In this document: piece by piece, positions 24,625 through 32,820 of the stretch
How the letters are laid out: each line of letters starts with the position of its first letter
Position numbering within the stretch: the first letter of the stretch is position 1
Assembly (NCBI GenBank): GCA_029554865.1
Contig: JAKPUX010000240.1
Span: 1 to 50,999 of the forward strand
Length of the DNA: 50,999 nucleotides
Origin: a bacterium
Lineage (GTDB): Bacteria; Zhuqueibacterota; Zhuqueibacteria; Residuimicrobiales; Residuimicrobiaceae
Reading direction: 5' to 3'
Translations under genes and position numbers: made by a program
Notes under the pieces: model-generated
The model's database searches: none
What the model was told of the DNA's origin: nothing
The model's input: only the letters and a program-made list of their open reading frames with translations

Positions 24625-27600
24625 ATGACTAGTGGAATTCACATAATGCCCAGGAAAATCCCTCCCCTCTGCCGTGCGCTGGCGGTCTCTCTGCTGTTCT
24701 ATCTATGCGCCGCGGGGGCGGCGACAGGCCAGGTGCGCTCAGGCGCCGCATTTTTAAAGATGCTGCCTGGGACCAGATTGCAGTCGATGGGCGGCAGCTT
24801 CACCGGAGTGCTTGATGAGATGCATGCCCCCTATGCCAATCCCGGCACCGGCGGGCTGCTGCGTCAGTGGTACTGGTCAGCTTCATACACCAAGTGGTTC
24901 GCCGGGGTCTACAACGCCTCCTTTCTCTACGGACAGCGCGTACCGACCCCCTGGAGCCGTAATTCCCATCTCAATCTCGGCCTGATTTATCAGGGGGTTC
25001 CCGAATTCGACAGCTCCGACAAATATGTAGCCGCCGAGTCGGCGCATGACTTTCTGGTCTCGGCCAACCTCGGCCAGCCCATCTCCGTGATCACACCGAA
25101 CCTCTCGGCGGGCACCACCCTTAAATATTACCAGAGCAATCTGGGCACTTATGACGCACATGCCTTCATCTATGATGTCGGCATGATGTACCGCACCCCC
25201 CGTTTCAATTTCATCGGCGGCAGTTCCAGTCCGCTGCGCTACGGCATCCTCGCCGGCGGCATCTCGGTGACCAATCTTGGCGGGGAGATCCAGTATATCT
25301 CCGTCGGCACGCCCCTGCCTCGCGCCCTGCGAGCCGGTCTCTCCTTCAATGCCGGCACCCACAGCGGACTGCAGCTGCAGCTCTCGGCCGACTATCAGAA
25401 GCGCCGCGATGAGGGCGAGAATTACGCCTTCGGCGCGGAGGTGGCCTGGGCCCAGCGCTTCGCCATCCAGGGCGGCTACGACACCAACATGGATCTGATG
25501 AATCAGTTCACCTTCGGCCTCTCGGTGCGCCTCGATGACCAGAATACCCCGGTCAAATCGGTTCTGCCGGGTGAGAACAACGCCCTGCGCGTCGACCTGG
25601 CTTCGATCGACGAGAAGGATTTCTTCTCCAACACCTATCGCGGCACCGTGAGCCACATCCCGATCGGTCCGGAGAGCTTTACTTTCGAAGCCCCGGCTAT
25701 GGATGCCTGGGTGGACACCGGCACGGTGGCGCTCAAGTGGCGCCAGAGCCGCGAACCCGACCTGTTCGATGAACTGCGTTATGCCGTCCTGGTCGATCAG
25801 GACAGCACCAAGCTCGCCCGCTTCATGATGAACCTGGATGAGGATCTGCCCCGGCTCCAGGCTAACAAGGGAGGCTATCTCCGTTCCGAATCCGAGTACA
25901 CCGCCAACTCTCTGACCATGCCCCTCCTGCGTGGAGGCGACTATTACTGGTCCGTCATCGCCTATGATCTCGACTGGCACATGCGTCCGGCCAGCCACAA
26001 GGGTCGCACCATCGCCCACTTTCACATCCCGGTCACCGATGTGGCAGTCGAATCGATCACCTTCGACTATTTCCCCTGGCTGACGGTGGATGATTACCAC
26101 GGCATGCTCCGCATCAAGGTCGTCAACAAGGGGGAGCGGCTGATTCCGCAGACCGTACTCAGCCTCTCCGATTCCCTCGAGACCACTTTGCCTGGATTGA
26201 GCCAGTCGGCACCGGGGGCGACCCATGTGCTGAAGCGCATCAGCCTCAACCAGTTCAAGCCCGGTGAGGAGCGCATCTTCGAGCTGGAATGGCGTACTCC
26301 CGACCTGGGACGCCACTGCTTGACCGCCTTTGTCGACGAGGAACAAAAGATCCGCGAGGACGACGAGGAGAACAACCGTTTCTCCGCCCCCTTCTTCACC
26401 ATCCCCAAGGGCTCCATCGCCGCCAAGGATACGGTCAATGCGGTCAATTTCGCCACCAGGACCTACGACCTGCCGATCATTACCGAGATCTGTTTCGATT
26501 CCCTCAGTGCAAGGGTCAAGGACGAATACCTGCACGCTCAGCTGATCGGACCGATTCTCGATACTCTTTCGACGCGGCTGCAAAGCGACCGCTCCCTGCA
26601 TATCACTCTGCAGGGATTTGCCGATCCCAACTCGGGCGAATACGATGTTGCTCTGGCTAATCTCCGCAGCCAGGCGGTGCAGGACTCGATGCTCGTGCGC
26701 GGGGTGCTGCCTGCACAGATCACCATCGTGCAAGGCGAAGTGCTGGCGAAACGCTATATTCCGAACAAGGCGGAGGATGCCCGCTGGGTCTTTCAGGAAC
26801 GGCGCTTTGTCAGGATCACCGCCGAAGACCGCGACCAGAGCGTCCTCTTCCAGCCCATCCCATTCCGGGATACAGAGCACCTGGCGCTGCCGGTTAATTA
26901 CCTGGCCATCATCCGCGGCTATGTGCCCATTTCCGGCTCCTCGCTGGTGCTGAGCAATTCGACAGTGGCGGACACCCTCAGCGTGCAGGAGTACTTCCAA
27001 CGCGGGGATCTCAAGGGCAGCCTGGAATGGAAGATCCTCGACGAAAAATATCCGGACATCCAGGTCTGGCTGGAAAAACCGAGCGAATACATCATCTCCC
27101 TGCAGGACTCCCTCGGCAGGGAGTTCAAATCCCGGCCAAGATCGGTCTATCTGGCCAAAAAGACCTATATCCAGGAGCACACCATTGCCTTTCCGCTCAA
27201 GTTCGACCGGACCGATCCCCTTTACAATTTTTACTGGGCCAACATCTTCCGCTTCATCCGCAACATCATCACCGAGCCGACTTACCGCTTCCGCTTTTTC
27301 GGTCATGCCTGTGCCGTCGGACCGGAGGCCTACAACCTGCGGCTCTCGGATGAACGCGCCAAAGCCTTCCACAAGGGCTTTCTGGATTATACCTTCCGGA
27401 ATTATCCGGAACTGTATGACCGCGTGAAACGCCAGACCGACCGGCCGCAGGGATTCGGGGAGACCCGGCCGGCCAGCATCATGCGCAGCACCGGCGAGAT
27501 CACTCTGATCGGCGACAACAGCACCCCGACCGGGCGCAAGATCAACCGCCGCATCGAAATCAACTTTTTCAGCACTGAAAACGTGCTCAAGAAGCAGTAA
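24625..27600 (+). CDS. PorV-like barrel fused to CARDB-like and two OmpA-like domains
   Basis: A 991-residue envelope protein. Signal peptide to about residue 36 (LAVSLLFYLCAAGAATG). Residues 37-310 look like a PorV-type barrel (RSGAAFLKMLPGTRLQSMGG, then YANPGTGGLL). A fibronectin-like stretch (about 340-470) precedes a CARDB-like module (about 475-590, ESITFDYFPWLTVDDYHG to DEENNRFSAPFF). An OmpA-like domain follows (about 612-735; LQGFADPNSGEYDVALANLR, ERRFVRI) and a second ends the protein (about 850-985; FFGHACAVGPEAYNLRLSDERA, NRRIEINFF). OmpA domains usually bind peptidoglycan. It lies two bases after the cadherin-repeat gene; a later in-frame ATG at 24646 is an alternative start. Domain calls are by pattern only. 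Confidence 0.75.
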   Translation: MTSGIHIMPRKIPPLCRALAVSLLFYLCAAGAATGQVRSGAAFLKMLPGTRLQSMGGSFTGVLDEMHAPYANPGTGGLLRQWYWSASYTKWFAGVYNASFLYGQRVPTPWSRNSHLNLGLIYQGVPEFDSSDKYVAAESAHDFLVSANLGQPISVITPNLSAGTTLKYYQSNLGTYDAHAFIYDVGMMYRTPRFNFIGGSSSPLRYGILAGGISVTNLGGEIQYISVGTPLPRALRAGLSFNAGTHSGLQLQLSADYQKRRDEGENYAFGAEVAWAQRFAIQGGYDTNMDLMNQFTFGLSVRLDDQNTPVKSVLPGENNALRVDLASIDEKDFFSNTYRGTVSHIPIGPESFTFEAPAMDAWVDTGTVALKWRQSREPDLFDELRYAVLVDQDSTKLARFMMNLDEDLPRLQANKGGYLRSESEYTANSLTMPLLRGGDYYWSVIAYDLDWHMRPASHKGRTIAHFHIPVTDVAVESITFDYFPWLTVDDYHGMLRIKVVNKGERLIPQTVLSLSDSLETTLPGLSQSAPGATHVLKRISLNQFKPGEERIFELEWRTPDLGRHCLTAFVDEEQKIREDDEENNRFSAPFFTIPKGSIAAKDTVNAVNFATRTYDLPIITEICFDSLSARVKDEYLHAQLIGPILDTLSTRLQSDRSLHITLQGFADPNSGEYDVALANLRSQAVQDSMLVRGVLPAQITIVQGEVLAKRYIPNKAEDARWVFQERRFVRITAEDRDQSVLFQPIPFRDTEHLALPVNYLAIIRGYVPISGSSLVLSNSTVADTLSVQEYFQRGDLKGSLEWKILDEKYPDIQVWLEKPSEYIISLQDSLGREFKSRPRSVYLAKKTYIQEHTIAFPLKFDRTDPLYNFYWANIFRFIRNIITEPTYRFRFFGHACAVGPEAYNLRLSDERAKAFHKGFLDYTFRNYPELYDRVKRQTDRPQGFGETRPASIMRSTGEITLIGDNSTPTGRKINRRIEINFFSTENVLKKQ

Positions 27601-27603
27601 ACG

Positions 27604-27634
27604 AAAAAAGGGCGTCTTGAAGACGCCCTTTTTT
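27604..27634 (+). terminator. Intrinsic terminator of the surface operon
   Basis: GGGCGTCTTGAAGACGCCC is a perfect inverted repeat flanked by six A and six T, four bases after the stop codon. It can work in both directions. Confidence 0.9.
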
Positions 27635-27724
27635 ATATACTTTCGCAGCGTGCGGCCACTCCATCATGTATCGCTTTTTCAGCTGTCCGGACGGCTGTTT
27701 TTGATCTACGTGCCGAGAAAGTAC

Positions 27725-27752
27725 TTGACTTTCTCGTAAAAAAGTGTAACTT
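27725..27752 (+). promoter_or_regulatory. Promoter of initiator tRNA
   Basis: TTGACT (27725-27730) with TAACTT (27747-27752) at 16 bases, 12 bases before the tRNA. A TATATA at 27752 is an alternative -10 but is too far away (21 bases). Confidence 0.5.
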
Positions 27753-27763
27753 ATATATGCTAT

Positions 27764-27837
<74 letters not shown>

Positions 27838-27843
27838 CTCCTC

Positions 27844-27877
27844 AAGCCAGCCGGTTTTCGCCGGTTGGCTTTTTTTA
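27844..27877 (+). terminator. Intrinsic terminator of tRNA-fMet
   Basis: AAGCCAGCCGG and CCGGTTGGCTT form an 11-bp hairpin (one G-U) with a short loop and a run of seven or more T, six bases after the tRNA. Confidence 0.85.
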
Positions 27878-27955
27878 TTGGCTGGTGATCTTGGCGCTGC
27901 CGTGCATTGCGCTGGTCATCAGGTTCGCTGCGCCCGCTCCAGCCAAGAAATTTAC

Positions 27956-27984
27956 TTGTTCCTGAAATCCCGATTTTGTAACTT
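27956..27984 (+). promoter_or_regulatory. Possible promoter of the sugar-activation genes
   Basis: TTGTTC (27956-27961), 17 bases, TAACTT (27979-27984), about 50 bases before the fusion-enzyme gene. The -10 is identical to the one assigned to tRNA-fMet. Motif match only. Confidence 0.4.
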
Positions 27985-28036
27985 GCTCGCATCTCAAGCA
28001 GTGTTCACACCAGCCTGATCCGGAGATGAGAAGAGC

Positions 28037-29785
28037 ATGAAAAAACAAATCTACGCCAGCCTCATCGGACTGAAACCGGAATTCCGGGAACGCTACATCG
28101 TGCTTCACCGCCACACCTTTCCGCAGGTCCTGCAGCGCATCCACGCCTCCCATATCACCGACTATTCCATCTTTCTCAAGGATGATCTCCTTTTCAGCCG
28201 CATGGTTCATGAGGGCGGGGAGTACAAAGCCGACATGGCCGCCATGGCGGATGATCCGGTCACGCAGGAATGGTGGAAGCTCACCGATCCCATGCAGCAG
28301 CCCCTGCCGGAGCGGCGTGAAGGGGAATGGTGGGCCGCTTTAACTCCGCTGTGCTCGGGTCACTCCCCCGGTTGGCGCCCGGGCGCTGACTCCATACGCT
28401 GCGCTTTCACCGCCCCCGCCCATCTGACTCTGCCGGGGGATGCCCCCCTGGCGGTGGAGGCCCCCGGCTCCTGGGAGCTCTACAAGGGCGCCAACGCCTG
28501 CTACCTCTATCTGGAAGCCCAGCAGGCAAAAGCCATGACCGGCCTCGTCGCCCTGCTCACCGCCCGCCTCGGCCTGGCGGAGAGACCGGAGGAGATGGAG
28601 GAGATCTTCCACACCACCGCTCCCGGATACCCCGCCGCGCTCCCCAAAAAGGTCTTTGTCACCGGCTGCTTCGACATGCTCCACAGCGGCCACGTCGCCT
28701 TTCTCAACGAAGCGGCCCAATTCGGCGACCTCTACGTCTGTATCGGCTCCGACGCCAACGTCCACCATCTCAAGGGACGCTATCCGGTCAACTCCCAGGA
28801 TGAGCGCAAGTACATGATCGACGCTCTCGCCAGCGTCCACGAATGCCGCATCAACTCCGGCTGGGGGATCATGGATTTCGAGAAGGAGCTGCGCGACATC
28901 CTGCCGGACATCTTTCTGGTCAACGAGGACGGCCACACCCCGGCCAAGCAGGCCCTGTGCAGGGAGATGGGCATCGAATACAAGGTGCTCAGACGCATTC
29001 CACACGCCAATTTGCCGGTGCGCTCGACCACCGCCCTGCGCACTGAATGCACCATCCCCTTCCGCATCGACATCGCCGGCGGCTGGCTCGACCAGCCCTT
29101 TGTCTCCAAACACCACCCCGGCGCCGTCCTGACCATCAGCATCGAACCCACCGTCGAGTTCAACGAACGCAGCGGCATGGCCTCGAGCACCCGCCGCAAG
29201 GCCATCGAGCTCTGGGGCAACGAGATCCCCCACGGCAGCTACGAACAGCTCGCCCGCATTCTGTTCAGCTTTGAAAATCCCCCCGGCACCCGCGAGGTGG
29301 CCGGCTCCCAGGATGCCCTCGGCATCGTCTTCCCCGGCCTCAACCGCCACGACTATGACAACCATTACTGGCCTTTAAAAATCACTACAGTCGATGACGA
29401 GGGCCTCCTCACCTGGCTGGAAAAACACCTCTGGCTGGTGACCCTGGGACCGCGCGTCAGCTCCTATAATGTCCTCAGCGACACCCGCATCGACCGGGAG
29501 GGGGCCGAGGCGCTGGCCGAGGCCACGGATGAATGCTGGCAGGCCATCCTCACCCGGGATCTCTCCGCCTTCGGAACTGCCGTACGCCGCTCCTTCGAGG
29601 CCCAGGTCGCCATGTTCCCCAACATGGTCGATGAGGCGGTGCGCTCCACCATCGTGCAGTACCGCGACCAGGCCCTCGGCTGGAAACTCTCCGGCGCCGG
29701 CGGGGGGGGCTATCTGATCATGGTCTCCCGCCAGCCCATCGAAGGCGCCATGCAGATCAGGATCAGGAGGAAAAACACCCTCTGA
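28037..29785 (+). CDS. Trifunctional sugar-activating fusion: rhamnose-mutarotase-like, nucleotidyltransferase, GHMP kinase
   Basis: A 582-residue polypeptide with three recognisable parts. Residues 1-105 match L-rhamnose mutarotase (RhaM): GLKPEFRERY, catalytic-type His 24 (YIVLH), ITDYSIFL, DMAAMADDPVTQEWWKLTDPM. After a 95-residue linker, residues 201-335 are a cytidylyltransferase-like domain with HSGH in VTGCFDMLHSGHVAFL and a closing VRSTTAL. Residues 336-582 match the GHMP-kinase-like part of bacterial nucleotidyltransferase/kinase fusions (IPFRIDIAGGWLDQP, GMASSTRRKAIELWG, AGSQDALGIVFPGLNR, KLSGAGGGGYLIMVS). The parts would in principle take a free sugar to its right anomer, a sugar-1-phosphate and an NDP-sugar. 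The substrate is unknown; RhaM homology suggests a 6-deoxyhexose or related sugar. The next gene overlaps by one base. Confidence 0.8.
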   Translation: MKKQIYASLIGLKPEFRERYIVLHRHTFPQVLQRIHASHITDYSIFLKDDLLFSRMVHEGGEYKADMAAMADDPVTQEWWKLTDPMQQPLPERREGEWWAALTPLCSGHSPGWRPGADSIRCAFTAPAHLTLPGDAPLAVEAPGSWELYKGANACYLYLEAQQAKAMTGLVALLTARLGLAERPEEMEEIFHTTAPGYPAALPKKVFVTGCFDMLHSGHVAFLNEAAQFGDLYVCIGSDANVHHLKGRYPVNSQDERKYMIDALASVHECRINSGWGIMDFEKELRDILPDIFLVNEDGHTPAKQALCREMGIEYKVLRRIPHANLPVRSTTALRTECTIPFRIDIAGGWLDQPFVSKHHPGAVLTISIEPTVEFNERSGMASSTRRKAIELWGNEIPHGSYEQLARILFSFENPPGTREVAGSQDALGIVFPGLNRHDYDNHYWPLKITTVDDEGLLTWLEKHLWLVTLGPRVSSYNVLSDTRIDREGAEALAEATDECWQAILTRDLSAFGTAVRRSFEAQVAMFPNMVDEAVRSTIVQYRDQALGWKLSGAGGGGYLIMVSRQPIEGAMQIRIRRKNTL

Positions 29786-31194
29786 TGCCGCACGCGCACG
29801 AATCCGCCCGTTCCTTCCGACCGCTTCTGCTCGTCTGGGTCGCCCTTTGCCTTCCCCTGCTCTTGCTCGGCTACGGCAGCGACTATGACGCCTGGCGCGT
29901 CGCCATGACGGCGGAAAAACTCTGGACGAGCGGGATCTATACCCCCTCCCGCTCGCTCGGATTTCCCCTTTACGAGCTGGTGATTACCCCCCTGGTCGCC
30001 CTCGGCGGCTGGACGCTCAGCAATCTCCTCTCCCTCGCCGCCGGACTGCTCATCTTTCTGGCCCTGCGCCGCCTCGCCCGCGCCGGCCACTTTCGCCATC
30101 CCCGCCTCGTCATCGCCACCCTGCTTTTCATGCCGGTTTTCTATAAAAACGCCACTGTCACCATGGATTATCTGCCCGCCCTGGCCTGCCTGATCTTGAG
30201 CTATCTCTTCCTCCAGGAGCGAGCCCCGGACAAGGCAGCCCTGCTCGTCGGCCTCAGCACCGGCTTTCGGCCGACGGGTTTGCTCTTTATGCTTCCCATC
30301 CTCCTCCACCTCCGCCTCACCGGCCACAGCTGGCGCGCCCTTTTCCGCGCCGCGCTCCTCTGCGCCGCAGCCGCCCTGCTTGCCTGTTCGCCCCTCTTTT
30401 TCGCGCAGGAGTTCGGCACGCCGGCCCCGGCACCGCGCAGCAGCCTCCTCCAGCATATCGGGCTGATCGCCTTTCACGGCCTGCGCTTTCTCGGCGTGGT
30501 CCAGAGCCTGCTGCTCCTCCTGCTGCTGATGTTCACCCTGCGCCGGCGGCCGCAGTCGCATGCACCAGCCGGCTTTACCCCTTTTCACCTGCTCAACATC
30601 GCCCTCTGGGCCGGACTTTTTCTACTCCTCCCCGATGAACCCGAGTACATGCTGCCCGCCCTGCCCTCCCTCCTCTTTTTGCTCGATCGTTTCCTCGAGC
30701 ACAGAAGCTTCGCCGCCACGGCCGCCATCCTGCTCTCCTACCACGTCATCCAGCTCGAGCTGCGGCCCGAGCTGCCTGACGCCCTGCAGCTGCGACCCCG
30801 CCTCGTCGCCGGCTATACCGTAGAGGATCTCAGCGACCGCATCTTCAAGCTCTCCTCCCGCCGGATCGCTACACAATACAGGCCGGAGCAGCCGACCTGC
30901 CTCATGTTCGGCCTGCCCTGGATCCCGGCGGTCAATCCGGACTGGGTCTATGATGCGGAGCTGGGAGTCTACAAACAGAAAGAGGGGGAATTCTGCCTCT
31001 CCGGCAGGATTACCGATCGCGGACAGATCGAAAGGCTCAAACAGCGGGGGATGCGGCTGGTCGCCTGGCGGCTGGCGGTGTGGGACTATCTGCGCACCGG
31101 CAGCGCGGCCTGGGGGGATGATGTGGAGCTGCTGGAAGATCTCCGCACACTTTTCCCCGAGCGGATCCGCGGCAAGGCGCTCAACGAGAGATAA
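29785..31194 (+). CDS. GT-C-like polytopic membrane protein (putative glycosyltransferase)
   Basis: A 469-residue protein with around ten hydrophobic segments in the first 330 residues and a soluble C-terminal part. The early loop GYGSDYDAWRVAMTAEKLW carries acidic residues where GT-C glycosyltransferases place their first catalytic Asp, and DEPEYMLPALPSLLFLLDRF resembles the last membrane-loop motif of GT39/87-type enzymes. No close family is recognised. Its ATG overlaps the preceding TGA (TGATG), so it is translationally coupled to the sugar-activating fusion, which supports a role in using that sugar at the membrane. The substrate is unknown. Confidence 0.65.
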   Translation: MPHAHESARSFRPLLLVWVALCLPLLLLGYGSDYDAWRVAMTAEKLWTSGIYTPSRSLGFPLYELVITPLVALGGWTLSNLLSLAAGLLIFLALRRLARAGHFRHPRLVIATLLFMPVFYKNATVTMDYLPALACLILSYLFLQERAPDKAALLVGLSTGFRPTGLLFMLPILLHLRLTGHSWRALFRAALLCAAAALLACSPLFFAQEFGTPAPAPRSSLLQHIGLIAFHGLRFLGVVQSLLLLLLLMFTLRRRPQSHAPAGFTPFHLLNIALWAGLFLLLPDEPEYMLPALPSLLFLLDRFLEHRSFAATAAILLSYHVIQLELRPELPDALQLRPRLVAGYTVEDLSDRIFKLSSRRIATQYRPEQPTCLMFGLPWIPAVNPDWVYDAELGVYKQKEGEFCLSGRITDRGQIERLKQRGMRLVAWRLAVWDYLRTGSAAWGDDVELLEDLRTLFPERIRGKALNER

Positions 31195-31195
31195 T

Positions 31196-31226
31196 AAAAA
31201 AGGGATGGCGATTGTATCGCCATCCC
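31196..31226 (-). terminator. Intrinsic terminator of the small barrel gene
   Basis: GGGATGGCGA and TCGCCATCCC form a perfect 10-bp hairpin with loop TTGTA. The six A on its left give the U-tract for minus-strand transcripts. It also ends the convergent plus-strand operon, though the plus side has only two T. Confidence 0.75.
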
Positions 31227-31248
31227 TTCAGCTGCTGAAAATTGATAA

Positions 31249-31878
31249 CTAGAGCTGGAAGCGGTAGCCCACCTTTATGGTCCAGGCGTTCATGCCCCAG
31301 GAGTCGTCGCTCTCATCCTCGGCGGCGCTCTTCATGAGCTCGAAATCGCCTTCATCGGTATCCTCTCCGCTTTTGCGGCTGACGATGTTGTAGTTGAACT
31401 CGGCGAAAAAGTTCTTGTTGAAATCGACGCCGGCGCCAAGGATAAAGCCGATGGCGGGATCAATCTTCATATCATCCTCTTCCTCCTCGCCCATGTAGCT
31501 CATCTTGATGTTGGCATCGCCGAGAAAGTAGCCGACGCCCGCTTTGATGAAGGGGGAGAGATTGGCCTGGCTCACGTAGTACTTGCCATAGCCGCTGATG
31601 ATGGTCGAATTGAAGGCGGTTTCGGTCTCCACGCCGAAAAAATCCGCTTCGAACTTGTACCCGCCGATGGCATTGAAGGCCTCGAGGCCGACTTCCACAT
31701 TCGGGGCCACATTAAAACCGAACTGGATGCCAAGGGGGAGGGTTCCGGCTGCATCTTCCTGGTCTTCGAAGGCGCTCATGGTGTAGCCGGTATAAACCGA
31801 AAAGGTATTGTTGGTCTGGGCCATGCCCGCACCGACCAAAAGAGCCAGCATGAGAGCCACTGCGCTTCTGATTTTCAT
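31249..31878 (-). CDS. Small outer-membrane beta-barrel protein
   Basis: A 209-residue exported protein: signal peptide MKIRSAVALMLALLVGAGMAQ, then alternating strands (GIQFGFNVAPNVEVGLEAF, YGKYYVSQANLSPFIKAGVGYF, NFFAEFNYNIVSRKS) and a terminal strand TIKVGYRFQL that resembles a BAM-type end, although the last residue is Leu rather than Phe. Two very acidic loops (EEEEDD and the EDTDEGDFE region) stand out. This fits the OmpW/Omp_b-brl class. AAGGAG is six bases before the ATG. No function can be given. Confidence 0.75.
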   Translation of the reverse strand: MKIRSAVALMLALLVGAGMAQTNNTFSVYTGYTMSAFEDQEDAAGTLPLGIQFGFNVAPNVEVGLEAFNAIGGYKFEADFFGVETETAFNSTIISGYGKYYVSQANLSPFIKAGVGYFLGDANIKMSYMGEEEEDDMKIDPAIGFILGAGVDFNKNFFAEFNYNIVSRKSGEDTDEGDFELMKSAAEDESDDSWGMNAWTIKVGYRFQL

Positions 31879-31957
31879 CTCTATCTCCTTGTTTTTGTGG
31901 TTCTATTTGCCTGGCAACGCTGCCGTACACTACCCCCTTTATGGTTGAGAAAACAAC

Positions 31958-31986
31958 ACGGCCGCCGGACTTATTCCGGCGGCCGT
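31958..31986 (-). terminator. Intrinsic terminator after the DksA-like gene
   Basis: ACGGCCGCCGGA and TCCGGCGGCCGT form a perfect 12-bp hairpin with a five-base loop. Minus-strand transcripts then read GTTGTTTTCTC, moderately U-rich; on the plus strand AAGGTTTTTT follows, so it could also act the other way. It separates the dksA-like and barrel genes. Confidence 0.65.
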
Positions 31987-32123
31987 AAGGTTTTTTGCCG
32001 ATTTTACCCAACTGTCGGGATCTGTGGCCCAAACAGGGGCATTGTTCAGGTGTACCATGCCCTGCCCAGGCCTCCGGGTATAGTACATTTCCAGGTGAGG
32101 TGAAGAGGCCGAAGCTGGTTTCC

Positions 32124-32555
32124 TCAGCGTCGGTTCTCCTGCATCTTGGCCTCGACGGATATTTCGGTGTGCGGGATGGCTTCCAGTCTTTCGCGGGGGA
32201 TTGGCGAACCTGTGACCCGGCAGACGCCGTAGGTCTTGTTCTTGATGCGCTCGAGCGCCCGGTCGAGATAGCCGATGAGCGATTTTTGCCGTTCGATCTG
32301 GATATAGACGTAATCCAGATGCATGGTGTCAGTGCCGGCGTCCGCCATGTGGTAGCTGTAGGCGGAGTCGGTGGAGCCCTCTTCGTTTCCGGCAGCAAGA
32401 TACTTTTCAAGCCGCTCGATCTCTTCGAGCGCGGCCGCCTTTCTCTCCAGGATCAGCTGACGGAAATAGTTGAGCTCCTCGTCGTTGAAGGGAGTATTTG
32501 GATTGATTTTACCTTGCGCCACTACGGATGCCCTGTGTCGACTATTGATAGCCAT
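32124..32555 (-). CDS. DksA/TraR-family transcription factor lacking the zinc cysteines
   Basis: A 143-residue protein with the DksA layout: an N-terminal coiled-coil pair (DEELNYFRQLILERKAAALEEIERLEKYL and ERQKSLIGYLDRALERIKNKTYG) around a tip containing DAGTDTMHLD, then the C-terminal RVTGSPIPRERLEAIPHTEISVEAK region. Canonical DksA has CxxC...CxxC here; only one Cys (YGVC) remains, as in many Bacteroidota-type homologs. DksA acts with ppGpp on RNA polymerase through its secondary channel; a Rel enzyme is encoded in this window. A strong GAGGAGGAGG ribosome-binding site precedes the ATG. Confidence 0.85.
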   Translation of the reverse strand: MAINSRHRASVVAQGKINPNTPFNDEELNYFRQLILERKAAALEEIERLEKYLAAGNEEGSTDSAYSYHMADAGTDTMHLDYVYIQIERQKSLIGYLDRALERIKNKTYGVCRVTGSPIPRERLEAIPHTEISVEAKMQENRR

Positions 32556-32658
32556 AGCCTCCTCCTCACATGGTTGCCGTCAGCAGATGTCTCGGCGGTA
32601 GTATGACCGCCACCCCAAATAGCCATCAAAAGCGGATGAATGCCTATTGTGTGGATTA

Positions 32659-32687
32659 AGTATACCAACTTAAGGGGCAATAAGCAA
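32659..32687 (-). promoter_or_regulatory. Promoter of the dksA-like gene
   Basis: On the minus strand TTGCTT (32687-32682), 17 bases, TATACT (32664-32659), about 105 bases before the ATG. It is divergent from the kinase promoter at 32755. The long 5' leader holds no evident structure. Confidence 0.5.
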
Positions 32688-32754
32688 CTCTTTTTTTAGT
32701 CCCGAAAGCGGTTTGCCGAGCACGACCGCGAGGCGGTGCGGGTGCAAATAGTGC

Positions 32755-32783
32755 TTGAAATTGAAGATATTTTATATTATCAT
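32755..32783 (+). promoter_or_regulatory. Promoter of the hybrid kinase gene
   Basis: TTGAAA (32755-32760), 17 bases, TATCAT (32778-32783). The implied transcript start near 32790 lies inside the longest open frame, which argues that translation starts later, at GTG 32806 or ATG 32821. Confidence 0.5.
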
Positions 32784-32820
32784 TCAGGATAACAGCGAAG
32801 CAAAGGTGCCGATCATCCGC

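Noticed and set aside
24883..27372. An 829-codon open frame antisense to the PorV-OmpA fusion gene
   Set aside because: It exactly shadows the GC-rich coding strand, has no ribosome-binding site and no recognisable domain; the plus-strand protein has clear motifs.
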